A DNA stretch of 64,000 bases from an uncultured Clostridia bacterium. GTDB lineage: Bacteria; Bacillota; Clostridia; TANB77; CAG-508. The stretch's first letter is position 1. Every line of letters begins with the position of its first letter. The stretch lies in NCBI GenBank assembly GCA_934121885.1, contig CAKOVH010000002.1, positions 62,001 to 126,000 on the forward strand. The letters are read 5' to 3'. Below are positions 55,871 through 61,861 of this stretch, piece after piece. The notes below the pieces were generated by a model. It searched no databases and was not told the DNA's origin. It worked only from the letters and a program-made list of their open reading frames with translations. The position numbers were made by a program, and so were the translations under genes.

Positions 55871-57067
55871 ATGAAAAAGGCAGAACAAGAAGGAAAAGTT
55901 AACGAAGAAATAGAAAAAGCTAAAACTAAATTAAAAAAAGAAGCTAATAAAGAAAAAGATAAAACAGAACAAACAGAAAAAAAGGCAGAAAATGATGGTA
56001 ATGAAAAAGTAAAAAAGATAATTGAAAAGGCTAGAGAAAATGGAAAAATAACATATGGGGAACTTGCAAGTGAACTTGAAGATACAGATGCAGAAGATAT
56101 AGACAAAGTTTTTGATGCATTTGAGGATTTAGGTGTTGACCTATTAAGCGAAGAATTAGATGAACCAGATTTGGAAGATTTGCAAGATGTTGAAGAAATT
56201 AAGTTAGATGATATAGATATTACAAATGTTGATGGTGTTAGTGTTGATGACCCTGTAAGAATGTATTTACGTGAAATTGGAAAAATTCCACTATTAACGT
56301 ATGATGAAGAGTTAGAATTAGCAAAAAGAATTCTTGAAGGTGATGAAGAAGCAAAGCAAAAACTTGCAGAATCTAACTTAAGACTTGTAGTTAGTATTGC
56401 AAAAAAATATGTTGGAAGAGGAATGTTATTTTTAGACTTAATCCAAGAAGGAAATATGGGACTTATAAAGGCTGTAGAAAAGTTTGATTATAACAAAGGA
56501 TTTAAATTTAGTACTTATGCAACATGGTGGATTAGACAAGCTATAACAAGAGCAATTGCTGATCAAGCAAGAACAATAAGAATTCCTGTACACATGGTAG
56601 AAACAATAAATAAGCTTATTCGTACATCAAGACATCTATTACAACAATTAGGACGTGAACCTACCCCAGAAGAAATTGCAAATGAAATGGAAGTATCAGT
56701 TGAAAAAGTAATGGAAATTCAGAAAATAGCTCAAGACCCAGTATCACTTGAAACACCTATAGGTGAAGAAGATGATAGCCATTTAGGAGACTTTATCCAA
56801 GATGATGATAGCCCTGCACCACAAGATTCAGCAGCATATACATTATTAAAAGAACAATTAGAAGAAGTAATGAATACTTTAACTCCAAGAGAAGCAAAAG
56901 TATTAAAGCTAAGATTCGGTTTAGAAGATGGAAAAGCAAGAACACTTGAAGAGGTCGGAAAAGAGTTCCAAGTTACAAGAGAAAGAATTAGACAAATCGA
57001 AGCTAAAGCTTTAAGAAAATTAAGACATCCAAGTAGAAGTAAGAAATTAAGAGATTATATGAACTAA
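55871..57067 (+). CDS. rpoD: Primary sigma factor (sigma-70/SigA)
   Basis: The 398-residue sigma factor has region 1.2 (DPVRMYLREIGKIPLL), region 2 (NLRLVVSIAKKYVGRG, LDLIQEGNMGLIKAVEKFDY, FSTYATWWIRQAITRAI), region 3 and region 4 (LTPREAKVLKLRFG, TLEEVGKEFQVTRERIRQIE). The N-terminal 110 residues are a lysine- and glutamate-rich region 1.1 variant. It directs RNA polymerase to TTGACA/TATAAT promoters, which are abundant in this window. The ATG at 55871 follows AGGAGGTAA. It starts 12 bases after dnaG. Confidence 0.96.
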   Translation: MKKAEQEGKVNEEIEKAKTKLKKEANKEKDKTEQTEKKAENDGNEKVKKIIEKARENGKITYGELASELEDTDAEDIDKVFDAFEDLGVDLLSEELDEPDLEDLQDVEEIKLDDIDITNVDGVSVDDPVRMYLREIGKIPLLTYDEELELAKRILEGDEEAKQKLAESNLRLVVSIAKKYVGRGMLFLDLIQEGNMGLIKAVEKFDYNKGFKFSTYATWWIRQAITRAIADQARTIRIPVHMVETINKLIRTSRHLLQQLGREPTPEEIANEMEVSVEKVMEIQKIAQDPVSLETPIGEEDDSHLGDFIQDDDSPAPQDSAAYTLLKEQLEEVMNTLTPREAKVLKLRFGLEDGKARTLEEVGKEFQVTRERIRQIEAKALRKLRHPSRSKKLRDYMN

Positions 57068-57103
57068 AAAACAGTAAAAAATTTACAGTTATAATAAAAA
57101 CAC

Positions 57104-57132
57104 TTGATTTTTATAGTATTTTGTGCTAATAT
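57104..57132 (+). promoter_or_regulatory. Promoter of the 57199 gene
   Basis: TTGATT (57104-57109), a 17-base spacer and TAATAT (57127-57132). Confidence 0.5.
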
Positions 57133-57164
57133 ATATAGTAGAGTTTGTTTTTATGGAGGTTTGA

Positions 57165-57189
57165 ATTTTACTATTTAGGGTAGTAAAAT
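57165..57189 (+). promoter_or_regulatory. Hairpin between ribosome site and start codon
   Basis: ATTTTACTA (57165-57173) pairs perfectly with TAGTAAAAT (57181-57189). GGAGGT (57155-57160) is 38 bases from the ATG at 57199. Folding of the hairpin would bring them to about 13 bases. Confidence 0.45.
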
Positions 57190-57198
57190 GAGAAATTA

Positions 57199-57492
57199 AT
57201 GAAAAAATTAAGTGAAATAATACCAATACCATTAATTAATATATGGAAATGGGCTGATGGAAATGAATATACTATAGATGATGATTATGCAAGTGTTGAA
57301 TTAACACCAGAACTTGCTGAATCATCTGAAAAAGTTGAAGTAGAATTTGAAAAACATTTTAAATCTATTAATAACGAAAAGGGAAAAGGAAAGTTTAAAG
57401 TTGAGAATTCTAAACTACAACATAATACATCACCTATTAAAGAAGAAATAATAAAAGATTCACAACAAGAGGAAAAAGTTCGTGATGAATAA
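57199..57492 (+). CDS. Unknown small acidic protein
   Basis: I do not recognise this 97-residue protein. It begins with a hydrophobic and aromatic stretch (IPIPLINIWKWADG) and continues as a charged, probably disordered chain rich in E, K and S. Composition and codon use are native. No good ribosome site lies directly before the ATG. A hairpin may bring an upstream GGAGGT close. It lies between rpoD and a tRNA gene and may belong to neither. Confidence 0.6.
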   Translation: MKKLSEIIPIPLINIWKWADGNEYTIDDDYASVELTPELAESSEKVEVEFEKHFKSINNEKGKGKFKVENSKLQHNTSPIKEEIIKDSQQEEKVRDE

Positions 57493-57508
57493 AAATTAAA
57501 AAAACATA

Positions 57509-57537
57509 TTGACAAAATGCATGTTTATAGTTATAAT
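57509..57537 (+). promoter_or_regulatory. tRNA promoter
   Basis: TTGACA (57509-57514), a 17-base spacer and TATAAT (57532-57537), a perfect consensus 25 bases before the tRNA. Confidence 0.8.
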
Positions 57538-57562
57538 AAACATTGCATTTTGTTTTATACAT

Positions 57563-57639
57563 GGCGAGGTAGCTCAGTTGGCTAGAGCAACTGGTTCATA
57601 CCCAGTGGGTCGAGAGTTCGAATCTCCCTCTCGCTACCA
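57563..57639 (+). tRNA. tRNA with anticodon CAT (Met or Ile2)
   Basis: A 77-base cloverleaf: acceptor GGCGAGG/TCTCGCT, D-arm AGCTCAGTTGGCTAGAGC, anticodon CAT in GGTTCATACCC, T-arm GAGTTCGAATCTC and an encoded CCA. It is the second CAT tRNA of the window, with a different body. One may be the tilS substrate tRNA-Ile2. Confidence 0.93.
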
Positions 57640-57673
57640 AAAAAGCAGGTCTTTTGGGGCTTGCTTTTTTTTT
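57640..57673 (+). terminator. Terminator after the tRNA
   Basis: AAAAAGCA pairs with TGCTTTTT around a G+C-containing inner stem, followed by a long T-tract. Confidence 0.8.
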
Positions 57674-57700
57674 ATAGGAAAAATTGAATATTTTTACGTA

Positions 57701-57776
57701 TACAGCAAGGTTAAGTTACCTTGGTCTGTACCAATTGCAAAGCAATTATGTACATGCGGTAAAGCTACTTTTCTTA
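57701..57776 (+). repeat. Dispersed three-hairpin intergenic repeat, copy 3
   Basis: AAGGTTAAGTTACCTT, GTACCAATTGCAAAGCAATT and TGTACATG followed by a degenerate third hairpin and TACTTTTCTTA. It occupies the gap between the tRNA terminator and the 57925 gene. The rest of the gap (57777-57924) shows only A+T-rich sequence. Confidence 0.8.
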
Positions 57777-57924
57777 TTCTAAAAAAAAGTGGCAGAAAAG
57801 TGAACGTACATTGTACTAAAAACATGCATTTAAAAGTAAAATTTGCAAAAAAAATAAAATTATGTTAATATATATATAACATCCTGTTGAAAATAGGATA
57901 AATAATATTTTTAGGAGGTCCAAA

Positions 57925-58167
57925 ATGATTTATTTTGGTATAATTCGCATAATGAGGAAAAAAGACTTTACCAAAAAAAATCCTGGGGTACGGTTTATAA
58001 CACATTCCCAACCTACAAAGAAAGGTGCTGAAGAGGAAATGAAGGCAATGCTTAATAATCTCAGAGAAAAGGGAGAAATACCCCATAACTCCGATGTAAA
58101 ATACGGAGTCTATTCAGGAGATAAGGATGCATACCTTTTACAAGCTGAGATTTGCCTACAGCAGTAA
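57925..58167 (+). CDS. Small protein of foreign composition, unknown
   Basis: I do not recognise this 80-residue basic protein. It looks like a small globular domain (start MIYFGIIRIMRKKDFTKK, then a helix about residues 33-50 and a short beta hairpin). G+C content is well above the neighbours, CGG is used in frame once (GTA CGG TTT) and the terminator stem is G+C-rich. With its strong ribosome site TTAGGAGGT it forms a one-gene unit, like the genes at 5892, 28577 and 61484. Recent acquisition is inferred. Confidence 0.7.
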   Translation: MIYFGIIRIMRKKDFTKKNPGVRFITHSQPTKKGAEEEMKAMLNNLREKGEIPHNSDVKYGVYSGDKDAYLLQAEICLQQ

Positions 58168-58172
58168 ACTCC

Positions 58173-58207
58173 ACCCCACAGTCGAACTTGACTGTGGGGT
58201 CTTCTTA
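58173..58207 (+). terminator. Terminator after the 57925 gene
   Basis: ACCCCACAGTC (58173-58183) pairs perfectly with GACTGTGGGGT (58190-58200). Confidence 0.88.
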
Positions 58208-58248
58208 TATTTAAAGGAAATCAAAGATATTTACCTTAGATTTATTAC

Positions 58249-58500
58249 TTAATCTCTTCTATCTGTACGAGAACTATCGCCTCTACTTGTAGAGTTACAA
58301 ATTTTATCATATTCTTTACATTTTATTTTATATTCTAATTGTTGCGTCATATAACGATAATACATATATGCCTGTTCATATTGTATCATTGGATTAAACA
58401 TTGAATTTCCATCCATCATATTAGGGTCAAAGTTTGCCTCATATCCACCATAAGGAGGGGGAAAACTACAAAAACCATTCATATCCATATTTCTATCCAT
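58249..58500 (-). CDS. Small Met/Tyr-rich protein, possibly spore-associated
   Basis: The 83-residue protein has a Met, Asn, Pro and Gly-rich N-terminal half (MDRNMDMNGF, PPPYGGYE) and a helical Tyr-rich half (YEQAYMYYRYM) with two cysteines, ending in a charged tail. ATG 58500 has GAGGTGA upstream. It follows ylbJ by 18 bases in the same transcript. Small Tyr/Met-rich proteins next to sporulation genes are often coat components. That assignment is only contextual. Confidence 0.65.
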   Translation of the reverse strand: MDRNMDMNGFCSFPPPYGGYEANFDPNMMDGNSMFNPMIQYEQAYMYYRYMTQQLEYKIKCKEYDKICNSTSRGDSSRTDRRD

Positions 58501-58518
58501 AAAAATCACCTCATAAAA

Positions 58519-59724
58519 TTATTTTGCTTTTCTATATTTAGGTGGAGTATCATTATGTGAAAATGCAAGAAAAACAATAAAAAATAGAACAAATATTAAT
58601 AAAATATAATTGCTTATTCCAAAAAAGCTAATAGGATAAACAATTGTATCTACAACTGAAGCACAAGTTGGAACAAGATCCAAACTAAAAGTAGGAAATA
58701 GTTTTAAAACAATATATGTATAAAATGCAGCTAAAATGCCTTGAAGCAATTTTCCAAAAAAATATTTTTTCATAGACAAATCTGTTTTAGAAAGCATGCT
58801 ATAAACTTGAAATAAAACAGAAAAACCACCGAATCCTAGTAAAAATGCACAAAGAGTAACATTTTGAGATAACTCTTTTATTGGTACAGTAGATACTTGG
58901 CTAACACCATTTGTTAGTTCAATAATTCCAGATAAAACAGGTTTGCAAAAACTTAAATTTAGCTTAAGTATATTAAAAATTGGATATAGAAGCTTACTTA
59001 AATAATCTAATATGTTACAAGAGTTTAATATAGATAAAAACACTGAAAATGTTACAACAAAACCTCCAATTACTAAAACTGTTGAAATAGCATTTTGAAT
59101 ACTTTTGCCTAAAATTTTTCCAAGATTACCAATGGTAATAGTTTCTAAATTATTTGATTTTTGTATATGTTTTGTGGAAAAGTCAGACGATAATTTGCTA
59201 TTTTTTGTAGATAATTTACTCAATATAATTCCAACAGAAATTGCAGCTAGAATATGAGTTATTAAAAGAATGAATCCTGTTTTAGTATCTCCAAACATAG
59301 AAACTCCAACACAGCTAACAATAAAAAGTGGACCCGAGTTATTAGTAAAAGCAAGCATTCTATCTCCTTCATCCTTTGTACATAAACCATGCTCACGCAT
59401 TGAACTTACAACTTTACCACCAGTTGGGTAACCACTAATAAGACCCATAAAAAATGCATATGCACATTCTCCAGGAACATGGAATAATGGTCTCATTAAT
59501 TTATCAAAAAGTTTTCCAATGTAATGTATAACATTTGTATATGACAAAAGTTCAGTAATAACGAAAAATGGAAATAATGATGGCACTACATTATTAGCCC
59601 ATAAATATAGGCCTTCTTTAGCAGCTGATAAATTGCTTTTTGAAAACAGTATTAAGCATAAAGCAATAAGTATAAATGTTATTGAAAATAGATTTTTTTT
59701 AAGTCGAATAAAAATAACCTTCAT
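58519..59724 (-). CDS. ylbJ: Sporulation integral membrane protein YlbJ
   Basis: The 401-residue polytopic protein has about ten hydrophobic segments and the nucleoside-recognition (Gate) domain pattern: NNVVPSLFPFFVITELL, GLISGYPTGGKVVSSMREHG and LTNGVSQVST. Its length and order fit YlbJ, a sporulation protein needed for resistant spores in Bacillus. The substrate is unknown. The ribosome site is AAGGAGTTC. The divergent spore photoproduct lyase is 89 bases away, making a small sporulation cluster. Confidence 0.85.
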   Translation of the reverse strand: MKVIFIRLKKNLFSITFILIALCLILFSKSNLSAAKEGLYLWANNVVPSLFPFFVITELLSYTNVIHYIGKLFDKLMRPLFHVPGECAYAFFMGLISGYPTGGKVVSSMREHGLCTKDEGDRMLAFTNNSGPLFIVSCVGVSMFGDTKTGFILLITHILAAISVGIILSKLSTKNSKLSSDFSTKHIQKSNNLETITIGNLGKILGKSIQNAISTVLVIGGFVVTFSVFLSILNSCNILDYLSKLLYPIFNILKLNLSFCKPVLSGIIELTNGVSQVSTVPIKELSQNVTLCAFLLGFGGFSVLFQVYSMLSKTDLSMKKYFFGKLLQGILAAFYTYIVLKLFPTFSLDLVPTCASVVDTIVYPISFFGISNYILLIFVLFFIVFLAFSHNDTPPKYRKAK

Positions 59725-59813
59725 AAGAACTCCTTAAAATATTTTTATGATAGTTAATGAATAATTATTCTAATATAACAAAAAATATATGTAATTAGAA
59801 AGGTGGAATAATT

Positions 59814-60824
59814 ATGAGAAAGTTTGTACCACATGCAGTATATTATGAAGAAGATGCGAAAAATTATGAACTTGGTAAAGAATTAATTGAAAAATACGAA
59901 AATCAAGGAATAACAACACATATAATAGAAAATCACAATAATATTGAAGAAATGAGAAAAAAAGAAAACAAAGAGTTTCCAAAAATGAAGCAAAATTTAA
60001 TTATAGGAGTAAGAAAAACTCATAAATTTGTTCCTAATCATAAGGTATCAGATTTTTTAGTACCATATACATCATCTGGATGTACAGCCATGTGTTTATA
60101 TTGCTATTTAGTATGTAATTATAATAAATGTGCATATTTAAGATTATTTGTAAATCGTGAGGAAATGCTAGAAAAGATTATAAAAGAGGCAAATAAAAGT
60201 GAAGAAGAATTGGTGTTTGAAATAGGTAGTAATAGTGATTTAATCTTAGAAGATACAATAACAGGAAATTTAGTATGGACAATAGAAAATTTTGCAAAAA
60301 ACAACAAAGGTTATTTAACATTTCCAACCAAGTTTGATATGGTAGATGATTTATTAAACTTAGACCACAGAGGTAGAATTATAGTAAGAATAAGCGTAAA
60401 TCCACAAGAGATTATAAATAATGTTGAAATAGGAACATCAAATTTAGAGGGAAGAATTAATGCAATAAATAAATTATGTGATGCAGGATATAAGGTAGGA
60501 ATTTTAGTAGCACCTATAATCTTAGTAGACAATTGGAAAGAATTATACGAAGGATTGTTTATTAATCTAAAAGAAAAATTAAGTGATAAAGTAAAAAAAG
60601 AAGTGTTTTTTGAAGTTATCCTCATGACATATAGCTATATTCATAGAAAAATAAATGAAGAAGCTTTTCCAACTTTAGTTAACTTATATGACGAAGAAAA
60701 AATGACAGGCAGGGGAAAAGGAAAATATTCATACAAACAAGATGTTAGAAATGAAGTTGAGGAATATTTAAAACAGTTATTTTTAAAATATTTTCCAGAT
60801 AATAAAATATTATATTTTAGTTAA
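59814..60824 (+). CDS. splB: Spore photoproduct lyase
   Basis: The 336-residue radical SAM enzyme has the family cluster motif CTAMCLYC within TSSGCTAMCLYCYLVCNYNK (about residues 87-106), then the conserved helical and strand core (FEIGSNSDLILEDT, LTFPTKFDMVDDLL). It repairs the UV-induced spore photoproduct thymine dimer during germination using S-adenosylmethionine. AAAGGTGG precedes the ATG. Its presence supports true endospore formation. Confidence 0.9.
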   Translation: MRKFVPHAVYYEEDAKNYELGKELIEKYENQGITTHIIENHNNIEEMRKKENKEFPKMKQNLIIGVRKTHKFVPNHKVSDFLVPYTSSGCTAMCLYCYLVCNYNKCAYLRLFVNREEMLEKIIKEANKSEEELVFEIGSNSDLILEDTITGNLVWTIENFAKNNKGYLTFPTKFDMVDDLLNLDHRGRIIVRISVNPQEIINNVEIGTSNLEGRINAINKLCDAGYKVGILVAPIILVDNWKELYEGLFINLKEKLSDKVKKEVFFEVILMTYSYIHRKINEEAFPTLVNLYDEEKMTGRGKGKYSYKQDVRNEVEEYLKQLFLKYFPDNKILYFS

Positions 60825-60841
60825 TGTCTAATTAATATGTA

Positions 60842-60871
60842 TTGACAAAATTAATAAAAAGTAAGTAAAAT
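60842..60871 (+). promoter_or_regulatory. Promoter of mscL
   Basis: TTGACA (60842-60847), an 18-base spacer and TAAAAT (60866-60871). Confidence 0.55.
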
Positions 60872-60910
60872 AATATTGCAAAAAACAAACTAATAAATGG
60901 AGGAATATAT

Positions 60911-61435
60911 ATGTTAAAAGAATTTAAAGAGTTTGCAATGAAGGGAAATATAGTCGATTTGGCAGTTGGTGTAGTTATAGGTGGAGCTTTTCAAAAAATT
61001 GTTAATTCACTTGTACAAGATATAATTATGCCAGCAATATCTGTGGTTACAGGAAAAGTTAATTTTTCAGATATGGTATGGAAAATAGGAGAGGTATCTA
61101 TAAAGTACGGAAATTTTATTACAGCTATTGTTGATTTTCTAATTATTGCGTTTTCAATATTTTTAGTTGTACGCTATTCAAACAAGTTAAATAAAATGAA
61201 TAAATTAAAAGAATTAGGAGATAAAGCAGCAGCCAAAATTGAGAAAGAAGGAAAATTTTTAAGAAAGAAATTAAAAATAAAAGAGAAAGAGGAAGAAACA
61301 GAAGAAACAAAGCCAGAGACAAAAGTATGCCCATATTGCTTAAGTGAAATAAAATATGAAGCAACAAGATGTCCTTATTGTACATCTGTACTTGAAGAAA
61401 ATAACAAAGATGTTGACATAAATATAAATAAGTAA
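60911..61435 (+). CDS. mscL: Large-conductance mechanosensitive channel MscL with a C-terminal zinc ribbon
   Basis: The 174-residue protein has the MscL start (KEFKEFAMKGNIVDLAVGVV), first pore helix (about residues 16-45), a periplasmic loop and a second helix (about 70-95), then a charged helix. It opens under membrane tension to release solutes during hypo-osmotic shock. Beyond the usual end (about residue 130) it carries CPYCLSEIKYEATRCPYC, a zinc ribbon seen in some Firmicutes MscL proteins. AATGGAGG precedes the ATG. Confidence 0.93.
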   Translation: MLKEFKEFAMKGNIVDLAVGVVIGGAFQKIVNSLVQDIIMPAISVVTGKVNFSDMVWKIGEVSIKYGNFITAIVDFLIIAFSIFLVVRYSNKLNKMNKLKELGDKAAAKIEKEGKFLRKKLKIKEKEEETEETKPETKVCPYCLSEIKYEATRCPYCTSVLEENNKDVDININK

Positions 61436-61483
61436 TATAATATTAGTTACCTAAAGGAACACTTTACGACAGGAGGTTTAACT

Positions 61484-61753
61484 ATGAATGAAGAAATGAA
61501 AAACAGAAAAGTACGGTGCAAAAAGATAGGCAAACATATTGCTGAGACAAGTTGCACAGTGCGGAAGGCCGCTAAAATATTTGGCGTCTCAAAGTCTACG
61601 GTATATGATGACGTAACAAGAGTACTACCGAAGGAAAACGAAAAGGTAGCGGCAGATGTTGCAGCAGTTCTTATGAAAAACAAAAAAGAAAGATGTGTAA
61701 GAGGAGGCATGGCAACAAAGGCAAAATATGCCAAGATGAAGGCAAAGGAATAG
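61484..61753 (+). CDS. spoIIID: SpoIIID-like sporulation regulator of foreign composition
   Basis: The 89-residue protein matches SpoIIID: KKIGKHIAETSCTVRKAAKI, the helix-turn-helix FGVSKSTVYDDVTRVLP and the basic RGGMATKAKYAKMK tail. In Bacillus SpoIIID controls mother-cell genes with sigma-E and sigma-K. Unlike the other sporulation genes here, base composition is higher in G+C, and CGG is used in frame twice (GTA CGG TGC, GTG CGG AAG). It has an excellent ribosome site (ACAGGAGGT) and its own terminator. It may be a horizontally acquired paralogue rather than the native copy. A native copy elsewhere cannot be excluded. Confidence 0.8.
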   Translation: MNEEMKNRKVRCKKIGKHIAETSCTVRKAAKIFGVSKSTVYDDVTRVLPKENEKVAADVAAVLMKNKKERCVRGGMATKAKYAKMKAKE

Positions 61754-61762
61754 TTAACTTTC

Positions 61763-61804
61763 TAAAGAGTCAGTTCATTATTATGAATTGGCTCTTTACA
61801 TTTT
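61763..61804 (+). terminator. Terminator after spoIIID
   Basis: TAAAGAGTCAGTTCA (61763-61777) pairs with TGAATTGGCTCTTTA (61784-61798) with a G-U pair, followed by a T-rich tract. Confidence 0.85.
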
Positions 61805-61808
61805 TTGA

Positions 61809-61837
61809 TTGCATAAAACTAGTAAAAGATGTATAAT
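61809..61837 (+). promoter_or_regulatory. Promoter of mfd
   Basis: TTGCAT (61809-61814), a 17-base spacer and TATAAT (61832-61837). Confidence 0.7.
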
Positions 61838-61861
61838 ACTTTTATTAAAGAGGAAAAATAA

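Noticed and set aside
57509..57868. 119-codon frame over the plus strand
   Set aside because: It runs through the tRNA(CAT), its terminator and repeat copy 3. No ribosome site and no protein-like composition.
5892..61753. CGG reassigned to Trp or Gln in this organism
   Set aside because: Native genes do not use CGG at conserved Trp or Gln positions. They avoid it altogether. In the acquired genes CGG falls at basic positions that suit Arg.
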